Source: Sorex araneus (taxonomy: Eukaryota > Chordata > Mammalia > Eulipotyphla > Soricidae). Taken from it: DNA of 64,000 nt. The DNA is taken from NCBI RefSeq assembly GCF_027595985.1, contig NC_073305.1, positions 83,299,126 to 83,363,125 of the forward strand, read 5' to 3'. Below are positions 34,600 to 46,380 of this stretch, in pieces; positions within the stretch are counted from its first letter, which is position 1, and each line of letters begins with the position of its first letter. Position numbers and translations under genes: made by a program. The notes under the pieces were generated by a model. The model saw only the letters and a program-made list of their open reading frames with translations, had not been told where the DNA came from and did no database searches.

Positions 34600-36210
34600 A
34601 GGGTTTATATTCATACAAAGAATAGTGTCCAAAATAGAAACTGAACGTATATTTCTATCTCCTGGTGTTTTGCCACTCAGGTTACTAAAGGGTATTTCCT
34701 GAAACTAATGGAGTTCTATAAGAGTACAATCCCATTATTAAGTAGTCACTACAGGCATTTGCAGCAGTAAACCAAAATTCCAAGGTTTTCATTTTAAAGT
34801 CATGTATTCATGGCTGCATTACATTATCTTTCAGAATTTGATTAGAAAAATTCCCTTGCAAATGAGAACTAATTTCATTCATGTACAGTCATGTCATGGG
34901 TTTATAGTATGCTGATAATATATATTCTGCTTTGTTACTAAAAATTACGCTGCTATTTTGTATAGTGTTTTGTTATAGAAATTATATTAACCAATTCAAT
35001 TACTCATACTAATATATTCATCCTTTTCCTCAAATATTATTTCTAAAACTCATATCCAAGCTGACAAAAGAGAATTTTTCAGCCTTCTGGCAAATTAAAA
35101 GCAATGTGTAAACTTTTTCAGAGTTGTAAACACTTCTGCTTCAGTGGCAAAATATTATTAAATTGGTATCTAGAATTGCAAGACAATGATTTTTTGAAAT
35201 GTATAATTTGTTTTAGAAAAGCATATGTTGTATTTCTGATCACATTTGTAATACAACTTTATTTAGATGAATTAGGGAGGTCATGTTAAAGATACAGAAC
35301 TTTTCTAAGTTGAGAAAAAGTTTCCACTTTTTATTCTATTTGATAAATAACATTTATGCACAATAATATGGTCAGGGTTTATTTGCTCTTTAGGTTTTAA
35401 AACTCCTGGGAAGCCAGTGTTAATATAGATTTAATTTATCACTCTAGTAAATTTCCTATTATCTGCTATTGCATTGTTTCAGTCCAACCTCTGTTTAAGT
35501 CCACTTAAATCACTACTACTAAATGTTCTGAATTCCTTCATATTCATTACTTAACCTCTGCGATCCTTGTGACTTAGGTAACTTGCTACTCATCCAACAC
35601 ATTCCCATGACAACTGTTTACATTAAATCACTCTTTAGTGTCATAGCTTTATTCTGTGCCAGACTAGATAATTAGTCTGATATTCTATACAAAGGCTTCA
35701 ACAAAAGCAAAATGTATTCCCTGTGCCTCACATGATATCTCACATGTTGTTATGAGTGTATACTGAACAAACAACACTATTTTCTTGATAATTTGAGTCT
35801 TATTATACTTCATTTAGCAACTGTCTGAAATGCTATTGAAATATATTGGGTAAATACAGTCTCTGTCTTGTCCAAAGATTGTTTAGCTTTTCAAATATTG
35901 AGGGGTTTCTATTCTTAAGTCATGTCTTGCCATTATCTAACTAAACTCCTGAAAACAGGAAAGCAAAGTATTGTTGATATATCACCAAAACATATTTTAT
36001 GTTTAAGTCATTTTGCTACAATTATCTCACAGGATGTTTTAATAAAATCTGTAGGATCTTCTCAGGCATAAAGACAATTATTCTTTGACAAAAGGAACAA
36101 AGTAGAATAGGGAAAGCCTCTTCATTTTATATATATTGCTGGGATAACTGCTTAGCAACACACTGAAAAAAAAATCAATCTGGATACCTATATCACCCCT
36201 AGCACAAAGG
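34600..36210. other. 1.6 kb AT-rich stretch, nothing recognised
   Basis: No supported repeat, exon or RNA gene. Confidence 0.45.
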
Positions 36211-36214
36211 TAAA

Positions 36215-37110
36215 TTCAAATAAAGTTTAAAGTACCCAGGACATAGAAAAACCCAAATGTACACGAACAGATACATGGATGAAGTAGTTGTGGTCTATAT
36301 TCACAATGGAAGTTAAGTTAGAGGGAGAACAAATAATGTATGATGCACTGTATATTACTCACTGTGGTGTATAGACAAAGAAAACAAGAGAATACAATAT
36401 TGCATGATGACAAATCATCAGCATGGGGTTACATAACTTAGATGATCCGAGTTTGGATGGGATGTGTGATGGTGGTGGTATAGGGGTATGCAAACTAGAA
36501 GGAACATAAAAACTGTGGTGTCAAAGATAAAATCTTGTTATTTCACAGCTATGTGGATGAAAATGAATAATCAGTGAATAGGTCAAAGGGAGATCAGCAA
36601 ATATTGAATTATCTCTCTCATATGTGAAGTATCACTGCCATCCCATTGCTCATTGATTTGTTTGAGTGGGCACCAGTAACATCTCTCATTGAGAGACTTA
36701 TTGTTACTGTTTTTGGCATATCTAATATGCACGGATGGCTTCCCAGGCTCTGCCGCGAGGGCTCGATACTCTCGGTAGTTTGCCGGGCTCTCCGAGAGGG
36801 GTGAAGAAATCGAACTTGGGTCGCCCGCATGAAAGGTGAACGCCCAACCACTGTGCTATCGCTACAGCCCTCTTATGTGAAGTATATATAATAATAGTAT
36901 GGGGATAAAAATGGACAAATATTATTGACCTTGAGAGAGGTCTATAGAACTGAGTTTACTGTGTAGGGAGGGGAGGTGAAGGATGACAGGTGACCTGAAG
37001 TTGTTATACAGTGCAGTATAATAACTATTTTAGTGGAGGCTATGGTATGACAAAATTGTAAACCTGAAATATTACTAATAATAATGTAAATTATAGTACC
37101 TAATTAAAAC
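36215..37110 (+). mobile_element. Old L1 ORF2 end and 3'UTR
   Basis: ORF2-derived landmarks aaatgtacacgaacagatac, tacatggatgaagtagttg and gtggatgaaaatgaataatc are followed by a G-rich 3'UTR (gtagggaggggaggtgaagg) and attgtaaacctgaaatatt. All are strongly diverged. A type 2 SINE at 36633-36873 inserted later. Confidence 0.6.
36633..36873 (-). mobile_element. Type 2 SOR-like SINE nested in old L1
   Basis: Full-length with atttgtttgagtgggcacc, tttttggcatatctaatat, ctctccgagaggggtgaag and ctatcgctacagccc. TSD tatgtgaagtat is a perfect 12 bp at 36621-36632 and 36874-36885. Confidence 0.93.
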
Positions 37111-37114
37111 AAAA

Positions 37115-37550
37115 TGCCCTGTAAACGATCCAGAACAGCAGAAGTATAAGTTTTAGAGTAGATAATTTTACTAACCCATTAAAAAAGCATTTGAGTCTAT
37201 TTATAAAAACAAAACTTTGTTACATTCTAGTATTTTAATAGTACAAAAAGCAGATGGAGTCCCTGTATTAAGTTTACATCAAATCTGGAAAGGTATCTTA
37301 GTGCTTATTTGATATTCACTCTACACAGTGACAAGTATAGATGCAATTGCAAAGCTCCAAAGTATTTTATCTGTTGCATTTTGCAAGCTTTTAGATAATA
37401 TTTGGATTGAGTTCAAAATCTAGAACACTAAATGCTATGGGAACTAATAAATTGAAATTACTCACATGGAAAAATGCAAATCTCAAGTTAAGGTCACTCA
37501 TTATGTAATTATGTACACTCGAGGGCATGAGTGGCATGAGTGTGTCAACC
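37115..37550. other. AT-rich stretch, nothing recognised
   Basis: No supported feature. Confidence 0.45.
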
Positions 37551-37554
37551 CAGC

Positions 37555-37640
37555 TGTGATCAGGCCTCTTGAATTCAAGGATAACTTTTGGTGATGCTCA
37601 TGGGACCATATGTGGTGCTGGGGATTGAAGTTTTAGCCAG
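37555..37640 (-). mobile_element. Partial old SINE
   Basis: Contains cttttggtgatgctcatgg, gaccatatgtggtgctggg and attgaag in reverse-complement SINE order. The head side is missing. Confidence 0.4.
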
Positions 37641-37644
37641 GAAA

Positions 37645-38215
37645 ATATTATTTTATTTCTATTATCTAATCCTAATAAGAATTTATTCTAGAAACAATGA
37701 AAGACTTAACCAGAGGTGGCTAGCTGACCCCACTATAATTCATAGCCAAACATTACTTCATAGCTTATAGTGGAGAGTTGATTCATGCTCATTTGTTCCT
37801 TTAAAAAGTACTCTTTGGACACCATTAATACTAATCTAGAAACATAGTCTAGTTATGTTTATTCTTATAATCATTGTCTTGTGTTGCTAAATCCAGCTAT
37901 AAGTATACATTTATTAATACGATCACTTTACCAATAGAGTATTTTACATATTGACCAGGACCAACTCTCAAAATTGAGAATTAGGAACAAGATAGAACAA
38001 TTCTGAAAGAAATATTTGAATGAATTAATCTTGCTGGATGTTTGTTCTTTTCATATGAGCTATAATATTGCAGCTGGTTATTAGGAAATTTCAAGTGTGT
38101 GTCTTATTTCCCTAGATCCTACAGATTTTGAAAGCAGTCTAACTGCTGACTTTATAACCATGTAAGAATATTTCTTTATCTAGCTTGATAGAAACCAGTG
38201 TCAACTGTCATTAAG
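37645..38215. other. AT-rich stretch, nothing recognised
   Basis: No supported feature. Confidence 0.45.
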
Positions 38216-38216
38216 G

Positions 38217-38800
38217 ATGTCAGAACTCAAAGCCCACCTTTGTCCCAAGAATAGTTTTAAGGTAGCCTGGGAAAGAAGTTGTTGTATAAGTACGGTGTTT
38301 TGGTTGACAGTCACATCTGTAGACATTCCCGTCCACACTGGTCAATGGTGTGCAGTGCATGGGACACTGAAAGTTGCTTATACTCAGCCCACTATATGTG
38401 CTCTCATCCATTATGGTAGGTACAAGATCCAAGCTACGAGTCATCATTGTCCTCAATTCCTGAGACATCCCAGGAGGTGACAGTGGATGTTGTGCCCCAA
38501 CATCCTGTTCCAGGATTGGTCATTGGCTACAGAGAGCTAACTCTCATAGGAGCCAATGACCTGGTAGTAGCCAGTCAAGGGACACTGCAGCACAGTCAGC
38601 GCCACTGGGGATGCTGAGGCAGTGGTGTTGACCCCACACCCCGAACACACACTGTGACCAGGCTAGTGACACTCATCCCTCACATCCTGACTCCAAGGCT
38701 TGAGATAGGAGGAGCATGAGTACACCAGTAGTGTCAGTTGTCATTGCTCTCAGGGCTTGGGGACATGTTTCAGCCTATCTCACTGTCTACAAAGGCATTT
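38217..38800. other. GC-richer island of unknown origin
   Basis: Composition changes sharply from AT-rich flanks. Open frames of 82-87 codons exist on both strands over 38217-38480, and 38480-38800 has none. I recognise no protein or repeat. Candidates are a decayed retrocopy of an unidentified transcript, an old LTR, or an exon of an unknown RNA. Confidence 0.35.
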
Positions 38801-38804
38801 AAAA

Positions 38805-39308
38805 AGAGAAGCTTTTATGAGGGAAATCAATCCACTTAATTTCAAATACTTAAAATAAAGTTAGGGTTAATACCTTCTTGTTTATTACTGGCCCCATAAT
38901 TGACCATAATGAAATCCTGATGGTGGAATAATAATTATAGTAAGAAAATACTTGGATCTGGATACTCAGATATGAATTCAAGAGTAAATTGTAAATTATG
39001 GTCTAAAACACAAATAGAATACAGCTACAAACTTGATATGTGTACTGATGGTTAATTTGTGAATCAATATGATAGTTTTGTCATGCTATGCTTGGAATGA
39101 TAAACATAAAGAATCTTAAAGATTCTTAGAGTTGTTAAGAGTTAAAAAAAAGATACATTACTCTCTAGTTAGATTTTACTTGACGTTAAAGGAGTCTTCA
39201 GCATAAGAGATAATTTGTGAATTATTAATTTTCAGAAGAAGGTTACTCGATTTTTATAAGCCCTGTACACACAGCCTTTATATTTTATTCATAAATATAA
39301 TTAAAGAA
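38805..39308. other. AT-rich stretch, nothing recognised
   Basis: No supported feature. Confidence 0.45.
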
Positions 39309-39312
39309 AATT

Positions 39313-39470
39313 AAGAGCCGGAGAAACAGTAAAGTGGAATGTAATTCTGATCCCTGGCATTCCATATGGTCTCCCAGCACCACCAGGAGTAATTCCTGAG
39401 TGCAGAGTCAAGAGCAATCCCTGAGTATTGCAAGGCGTGGCTCACAACAAAACCCAAAAAAACTTAAAAA
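39313..39470 (+). mobile_element. Old type 1-like SINE
   Basis: Sense copy: gccggagaaacagtaaagtg, ctgatccctggcattccat, gtctcccagcaccaccagg, ttcctgagtgcagagtcaa and an A-rich end. The head is degraded. Confidence 0.65.
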
Positions 39471-39474
39471 TAGA

Positions 39475-39994
39475 AAGAAGTGTAGAAAAAAATAAAGAAA
39501 ATTATGTCCTAAACTTTCTTATAACTCTAAAACCACTCAAACACAACCAATAAGCTGATATGCAATGACTTATATACTATTTTTTGTCAATAGACATTTT
39601 TAATAGCATTGCCATGTTAATGGGTAATAGCCTGATTCAGCGTGTTTTTTACACTACTATTTTGTGGAATCATGTCAGTGCAAACCTACAATAATTACTT
39701 ATGAGGGAATAAAATTGTATTGATTCAAGGTGCTTTACAGCATGTGTTACACAGAGATCTGGTTCCTTATCTGTTTCTTGTCTTGAACTAATGAAGAACA
39801 TTTTCAGCGGCAATTTTATTTCTATATAAGGTAATCTTAAAACTTCTTTTATCATATGTTATTCCTAGAAAAAAATATTTCCCAAATTTTAGTCCAAAAA
39901 TTGTGAAGATTTCACAATAAACTATAATCAGGTCAATTTACTCTGGAGGAATTTTTAGGTTTCAGATAATGCAAAGACGTAATTTAGATTCTAT
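39475..39994. other. AT-rich stretch, nothing recognised
   Basis: No supported feature. Confidence 0.45.
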
Positions 39995-40004
39995 ACATCA
40001 GAAA

Positions 40005-40245
40005 GGGCTGGAGCGATAGCGCAGTGGTAGGGCGTTCACCTTGCACTCGGCCAACCTGGGTTCAATTCCTCTGCCCCTTTTGGAGAGCCCGGGAAGCTAC
40101 AGAGTATCTTGCCCAAACGGCAGAGCCTGGCAAGCTACCCATGGCATATTTGATATACCAAAAACAGTAACAAGTCTCACAATGGAGAGACGTTAGTGGT
40201 GCCCACTCGAGCAAGTCGATGAGCAATCGGATGACAGTGACAGTG
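40005..40245 (+). mobile_element. Type 2 SOR-like SINE
   Basis: Sense copy with gggctggagcgatagcgcag (A box), gggttcaattcctctgccc, gcagagcctggcaagctacc, ggcatatttgatataccaa and tail atgacagtgacagtgac. TSD acatcagaaa is perfect at 39995-40004 and 40246-40255 within one base. Confidence 0.93.
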
Positions 40246-40254
40246 ACATCAGAA

Positions 40255-40830
40255 AACTCAAAATTATACACATGGGCGTAGGTCTATTTTATCCTGAACT
40301 TTAAAATATGTTCTTTAAAATATTGGCTGAGTATAACATATATGGTAATAATTCATAAGGCTACAAGGTAATATAAGTTTTTTATTATAATAAAATAATA
40401 TCTTGTTAAATAAAACTGCATAGTTGTTTATTATCATAGAAAAATCAATCCATAATAAAATTAACATATTCATAACAAGGAATGGAATTAACTAAAGATA
40501 TATTTGTCTATCTTGTAAGTAAATTTAAAATAAAGTTATATATTGATGTACATTTATCAATATAATTTTTTGAAATTTCATGAGGGAATTTACATTTTTT
40601 AAACTTCAAAACTAACTTCAAAAGAAGATTTAAGTATGAATATTGCAAAATACTTTATAATAATCAGGCAGGACTAGCTATCAAAATTAACAATTATATC
40701 AGTTTTGGTTGCTATAAAAATTACTAAAGACTGGGCACTGAGATATAAACTTATACACAGACGTTTATATCTAAGACTAATGCAGGTTAGAGGAGGGAAG
40801 TCAATACTAAGATTGAATCATAGGTATCCA
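40255..40830. other. AT-rich stretch, nothing recognised
   Basis: No supported feature. Confidence 0.45.
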
Positions 40831-40831
40831 A

Positions 40832-40967
40832 TGTAGCCTGGCAAGCTACTGTGGCGTATTTGATATGCCAAAAAAAGTAATAATGGGTCTCATTCCCCTG
40901 ACCCTGAAAGAGCCTTCAATCATTGGGAAAGACAAGTAAGGAGAGGCTGTTAAAATCTCAGGGCTGG
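40832..40967 (+). mobile_element. Head-less type 2 SINE variant (5' part), interrupted by L1
   Basis: Starts at gcctggcaagctactgtggc inside the type 2 body and continues tttgatatgccaaaaaaagt. It then carries extra sequence, gaccctgaaagagccttcaa and gggaaagacaagtaaggaga, which ordinary type 2 copies here lack. It resumes after the L1 at 42653. It is a 5'-truncated, longer type 2 variant. Confidence 0.75.
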
Positions 40968-42641
40968 CTCACCAACCTTAAACTTTACTACAAAGCAGTA
41001 ACAAATAAAATGGCATAGTACTGGAACAAAGGCAGAGCTGCAGACCAGTAGAACAGGGTGGAATATCCCTACACACAATCTCAAATGTATGATCATTTAA
41101 TCTTTGATAAGGGAGCAAGAAATGTGAACTGGAACAAGGAAAGCCTCTTTAACAAATGGTACTGGCATAATTGGACAACCACATGCAAAAGAATGGGTTT
41201 AGACCTGGACCTGAAACCATGCACAAAAATCAGATTAAAAGGGATTAAAGACCTAAACATCAGACCACAATCCATAAGATACATCAAAGACAAGGTTGGC
41301 AAAACCCTCCAGGATATTGAAGCTACAGGTATCTTCAAAGATAACATGCAACTGACTAACCAAGTGGAAACAGATCAAAAAATGAGACTATATTAAAGTA
41401 AGAAGCTTCTGTACCGCAAAAGATACAGTGACCAAAATACAAAGACAATCTAGAGAATGGGAAAGGATACTCACCCAATACTCATCCAATAAGGGATTGA
41501 TATCAAGGGTATATAAAGCACTGGTTGAACTCTACAAGAAGAAAACATCCAACCCCATCAGAAAATGGGGTGAAGAAATGAACAGAAACTTTTCCAAGAA
41601 AGAGATACGAATGGCCAAACAGCACATGAAAAAATGCTCTGCATCACTAATCATCAGGGAGATGCAGATCAAAACAACTATGAGATACCACCTCACACCA
41701 CAGAGAATGGCACACATCCAAAACAACAAAAGAAACTGCTGTTGGAGAGGATGTGGGGAGGAAAGGACCCTTCAACACTGTTGGTGGGAATGCTGACTAG
41801 TTCAACCCCTTTGGAAAACAATATGGACGCTTCTCAAAAAAATTAGAAATTGAGCTTCCATTTGATCCAGCAATACCACTTCTGGGAATATATCCTGGAG
41901 AAGCAAAAAAGTACAGTTGAGATGACATCTGCACTTATATGTTCATCGCAGCACTGCTTACAATAGCAAGAATCTGAAAAAAACCCGAGTGCTCAAGAAC
42001 AGATTACTGGTTAAAGAAGCTTTGGTACATCTATACAATGGAATACTATGCAGCTGTTAGAAAAGATGAAGTCATGAACTTTGCATATATGTGGATCAAC
42101 ATGGAAAGTATCATGCTAAGTGAAAAGAGTCAGAAATAGAGGGACAGACATAGAAAGGTTGCACTCATCTGTGGAATATAAAATAACAGTAGGAGTCTAA
42201 CACCCAAGAATAGTAGTATATAATACCAGGTGGTCGGTTTCATGGATTGGAGGCTGTCCTCACATGCTGGGGGAAAGGCAGCCTGGATAGAGAAGGGAAA
42301 ACCAAGTAAAATGTGGTTGGAGATCCCTCGTGGGAAGGGAGATGCGTGCTGAAAGTAGACTACAGACTGAACTTGATGGCCACTCAATACCCCTATCGCA
42401 AACCACAACACCCAAAAGGAGAGAGAGAACAAAATGGAATACACTGCCACAGAGGCGGGGGGGGGGTGGGGAGAGGCACAGGATTGGAGGGTGGGAGGGA
42501 TACTGGGTTCATTGGTGGAGAATGGACACTGGTGGAGGGATGGGTTCTCAAACATTGTATGAGGAAAACACAAGCACGAAGATGGGTAAATTTGTAACTG
42601 TACCCTCACGATGACTAATTTAAAAAATTAATTAAAAAAAA
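40968..42641 (+). mobile_element. 5'-truncated L1 inserted in a SINE
   Basis: ORF2 C-terminal region from about 40970 to 42180, with recognisable [52 protein letters not shown] and MEYYAAVR blocks broken by stops and frameshifts. The standard 3'UTR with a G-run (42456-42466) and A-rich end follow. The flanks ctcagggctgg (40957-40967) and ctcacagctgg (42642-42652) are a slightly diverged 11-bp TSD derived from the interrupted SINE. Confidence 0.92.
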
Positions 42642-42652
42642 CTCACAGCTGG

Positions 42653-42724
42653 GAGGAATAGAGACATTACTGGTGCCCACTTGGATAAATCAATGAACAA
42701 TAAGATGACAGTGATACAGTGATA
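42653..42724 (+). mobile_element. Head-less type 2 SINE variant (3' part)
   Basis: Continues the SINE from 40967: gaggaatagagacattactg, gtgcccacttggataaatc, atgacagtgatacagtgat. Removing the L1 restores one contiguous element. Confidence 0.8.
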
Positions 42725-43180
42725 TGACTGGATCTTAATAAAGTCTCTTCCTCAGACTATAGATTGACTCTTTGTACACTATAGTGAGGAAAGAAAAGCA
42801 GAGACATCTCTGCTGTCTCTTCTAAGTGCATCAATCCTGTTCACCTGGGCTCCACAGTCATGGACGAAATTACCTCCCAATGTCATCCTCCTAAAGTCAT
42901 CACAATGGAGGGCTAATATTTTGATATGAATTTGGGGAGGAATACAATCATTTGGTCCAAAAGACTAAAGCTGAAGTAATAGTGTTATCTTTTCATCAGA
43001 TTTGTTACTGACAGTGCATATGAACCTGCAAATACTTCAAATATTAGCATGATTTGTAAAGCACTTTGTTTAAGCTAGTCCCATTTGATTTCAATGAAAG
43101 CAGGGTAGGCCTTTTTCAAATCCAGGTACACAAGAACATACACAGTAGTGACTATTTGTGTCTGATGTTTCCCTCATACA
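42725..43180. other. No recognised feature
   Basis: No supported repeat or exon. Confidence 0.45.
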
Positions 43181-43192
43181 CTCCTGGGGACC

Positions 43193-43439
43193 GGGCTGGA
43201 GCGATAGCACAGTGGTAGGTTGTTCGCCTTTCACACGAACGATCCATGTTCAACTCCTTCACCCCTCTCGGAGAGCCCGGCAATCTACTGAGAGTATCGC
43301 ACCTGCATGGCAGAGCCTGGCAAGCTACCCGTGGCATATTGGATATGCCAAAAACAGTAACAATAAATCTCACAATGAGAGATATTACTGGTGCCCGCTC
43401 CAACAAATCGATGAACAATGGGATGACAGTGACAGTGAT
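43193..43439 (+). mobile_element. Type 2 SOR-like SINE
   Basis: Sense full-length copy: gggctggagcgatagcacag, ctctcggagagcccggcaat, ggcatattggatatgccaa, tgcccgctccaacaaatcg, atgacagtgacagtgat. TSD cctggggacc (43183-43192) against ccttggggacc (43440-43450) differs by one inserted base. Confidence 0.92.
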
Positions 43440-43454
43440 CCTTGGGGACCATAA

Positions 43455-44060
43455 GAAATTATGCCAGAGAAAAATGGATAGGCAAAACAATTCTGCAAGA
43501 AATGATATTCAAAAAGGAAAACAATTTTGCAAGAAGTGATATTCAAAAAGCAACAGAGCTATAATCCTTCAAACTCAGAATGGTTATAATATGGAATGGC
43601 ATAATGGCCAGCAATTTATTAAAAGGCCTGTGTCAATCTATTTTACTACAGTCTATATTACATATGTAAAAAAATAACATCTTTAAATATACAAAGGCAA
43701 TTGGTTGTTTTGATCTAGTCTGGTTCTTTTTCTGATATAAAGTTTATATACCTAGCTTTTATATTTCAGAAATTTGTTTTGATTTCTTCCTACCCTCCCC
43801 AGATATTTCATCTTATTGGTTTTTTGAACACCTTATTACAGGTTAACTCACTGAGGGAGAAAACTCACTGCTATAGTAGCATAAATCTTTACACTGGTGC
43901 GCAAATTTGGGTTACTTGTTTCTCACATTTAACTATCTGCATCGTTTCCCTTTACCTAAAGGGGCAATAGAAACACATGCAATACAATTACAAGACTTGA
44001 GTATGGGTTTGCAAGTCAGAAATATCCAGTTTCATCCAATCTAAACCTATCATCAACTGT
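43455..44060. other. AT-rich stretch; short local direct repeat
   Basis: A direct repeat near 43495-43555 (caagaaatgatattcaaaaa, then caagaagtgatattcaaaaa) is a local tandem duplication of about 38 bp. Nothing else recognised. Confidence 0.6.
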
Positions 44061-44076
44061 GTGGTTCTAGACAACT

Positions 44077-44077
<1 letters not shown>

Positions 44078-44113
<36 letters not shown>
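44078..44113. repeat. (TG)n microsatellite
   Basis: About 17-18 uninterrupted TG units. The dinucleotide produces artefactual Cys/Val frames on one strand and Thr/His on the other. Confidence 0.95.
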
Positions 44114-44114
<1 letters not shown>

Positions 44115-44262
44115 GGGCAGGCGGTGAGTGGGTGGGGGAGGCCATTCCCAGTGCTATCTGGCTCTGTGTTCTGTGGAAGGTGAAGAGGTGGGATGGGGTA
44201 ACACAGTGTTGGGAACTGAACCTGGGACTCATGGGACTCATATGCCAAGTATCTGCAATAGC
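44115..44262 (-). mobile_element. Old SINE-like remnant
   Basis: Contains ccattcccagtgctatctgg, gtaacacagtgttgggaac, tgaacctgggactcatggg in reverse-complement SINE order. Weak. Confidence 0.4.
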
Positions 44263-44292
44263 CTTTTTCAATTATCTCTTCATCATGAATAA

Positions 44293-44458
44293 CTTTTGTT
44301 TTGGGGCCACGCCCAGTGGTGTTCAGAGCTTAATCCTGGTTCTTGGCTTAGATATCAGTCCTGGTGGGCTTGGAGAACCAAACTGGATGCCCAGGAACAA
44401 AGCTTGTTGGTTTTGTGCAAGGTCAAGACCTTACAGGCTTTACTATCACTCCAGCCCC
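44293..44458 (-). mobile_element. Old type 1-like SINE
   Basis: Complete but diverged layout: ttttgttttggggccacgcc, cagtggtgttcagagctta, cttggagaaccaaactgga and ctatcactccagcccc. No TSD was found. Confidence 0.7.
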
Positions 44459-44830
44459 CTGAATACATTTATCTTTTAAATCATTGTGTACTTATGAGAA
44501 AAAAAAATATAATACAGACCAAACAGAAACTTTTGGAATATTAAATATTTAAGGATTAGAAGAATGCCAGGTTCAGAATATAAAACTTTAGGTAAATGTT
44601 ATCAAAATTTGATAGACTAAATTCTTATCCCAAAGTAGTTCCTGGTAGTCTCTGGAGAACATGCTTCCCAGCCTCACCAATTTAGGCAGTGCAAGATTTG
44701 ATTTGGTCAATGAAATGTGAAATGAAAGTGGTAACTCAATATGTACTCTCTCATAACATAATTTTCTAAGGAAATGTTGCTTTGTCAGCTTGGACCTCCT
44801 GGCAAAGACAACAGCAAAGTCACAGCTTAC

Positions 44831-45127
44831 CTGTAATGAATTCCTAGTGTGAGCAAGTAAACTTGGTACTGAAATGCATTGACATTTCCTGCAGTTATTG
44901 ATCCACCGATAAGCAGGCAGAAATCAGCCTGCTCTGATAAACTTTTCATAATTATAGTATAAACATAGTAGGTAGGAAAGACAAATGCAAACACATTCTG
45001 GAATAAAAATATAAGAAAAGCTAGTATAATCAAGAGTGCCTTCTTAAAGTTGCAAAGTAACCGAAGGAGCCAAATAATAGAGGTGAGCACCTTTAGGCTT
45101 AGAGTCTGTTTCCATCGAGTTGCCATA
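44831..45127 (-). CDS. Candidate protein-coding exon, membrane protein-like, unidentified
   Basis: Minus-strand 297-bp open segment flanked by splice-like signals. The acceptor side reads cttttctccccttgg then aaaccacag, with a branch-point-like tactaat upstream. The donor side reads attacag followed by gtaagc. Both splice phases are equal and the length is a multiple of three. The predicted peptide is hydrophobic (for example ALLIILAFLIFLFQNVFAFV) with one or two possible membrane spans. I recognise no family. A frame this long arises by chance in AT-rich DNA, so only the combination with splice sites makes it a candidate. Confidence 0.25.
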
Positions 45128-45377
45128 CTGTGGTTTCCAAGGGGAGAAAAGCTACTTATTAATCTTAGAAATTAGTATCACCTGGACTAAACTCTTTAAC
45201 AAAATTGAATTTGACCAGTAAACCCAGAATCCAATGCATGAAAGCTCATTGGACTCTTTCAGTGTTTTTTTTTCAATTTTATAATTCAGTTTTATTAATT
45301 TAATTGGATTATGCAACCTATAGAACAAAAAATACATAAACCCAATCAAAATAAATTAGATCATGTGCCCTATTCAC

Positions 45378-45475
45378 AAATGTACTCTCTGGGGGAAAGA
45401 GGATATAAGAGGGGAAATATCCTCTCTGAATAACTGAAAAATACAAAATTAAATAACTTATTGGTTTTCCAAACA
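45378..45475. repeat. Local repeat pair, copy 1
   Basis: The segment starting cacaaatgtactctctgggg and ending ttattggttttccaa is similar to 47853-47945 in the same orientation, with indels. The origin is unknown: an old dispersed repeat or a small local duplication. Confidence 0.65.
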
Positions 45476-45479
45476 AACA

Positions 45480-46380
45480 TTCCTCTTCAAGTAGCTTGAT
45501 GTTCTGAGATTTAAACGTTTCATGGCTCGAATCTTTCAGTCTTATAAAATGGATGATAAGGATCGTCACCCCTGTTATACTGAAATAGAAAAAAATAATG
45601 AATATTACCTACTTTCTATCCAAATTGAAATTGGGGTAAATAGAAAGTGAGTCAGAAACAGTTTTCCTTCAAAGTGTCTATGGAGTCTTCTCTGATGCCC
45701 CACGGAAGTGATAAAACTGTAAAATGACATGCAGAAAAAAAAATAGAAAACATCTAGAACCATACCAGATCTTTTCTGAATGGACCAGCAAAGCACATTC
45801 TCATTGTTGGTCTTTAAAGTTGGAGTATTATACAATATTTTTTAAAAAGTTGAACTATATTCTGTATAACTTTTGTCTTCTACCTGAAATGATCAAAAAT
45901 AATAAATAAGAAGCCAGGGCCACTTTTTTAAATGTCCTCTACCATTTTTTATCTCCTCTCTTCCCACTATCTTTCATTTTATTTCCCTTGTCCCCACTTA
46001 TTCTTTTCTCTTTATTAACTCATTTGTTATTAAATTGTATATTCATGTAGTGAAACAACAAAACCACAATCTACTTTCTTTGAATTGTGATGCTATAATA
46101 AACTTCCAAACAGTGAAGCAACAGTATTTAATTACTCCTCTTTACAGCATATAAATTTTCTGCACAGGTATGTTTTATCAGAACAAAAATACAACTGATT
46201 AAGTGGTAAGAGATATTTGGAAATCATACATAAAACAAAGGGTTAATATAAAGTGTATATATATGTAATAAAATACTTGGCAAAAAAATCATGACTTAAA
46301 AAGAGGCAACAGAGTTTATAGAAGCTCATAGTACTATTGGTGGCTTATAAAAAGGCATATTAAAATGTTTTTATGTATGT
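45480..46380. other. Mostly AT-rich; weak exon-like pieces on the minus strand
   Basis: Minus-strand open stretches near 45606-45700 and 45450-45590 each follow a pyrimidine tract ending in CAG. The implied gap between them is only about 30 bp, too short for a mammalian intron, so they are not supported as exons. Confidence 0.35.

Noticed and set aside
42130..42614. A 159-codon minus-strand frame and two 94-codon plus-strand frames
   Set aside because: They are the L1 3'UTR read in several frames. The true L1 reading frame ends near 42180.
44053..44479. Open frames starting with Cys-Val or Thr-His repeats
   Set aside because: Artefact of the (TG)n tract and the adjacent old SINE.
45450..45700. 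Two further minus-strand exon candidates beside the 44831-45127 segment
   Set aside because: Each has an acceptor-like tract, but the implied intron between them is about 30 bp and one lacks a good donor.
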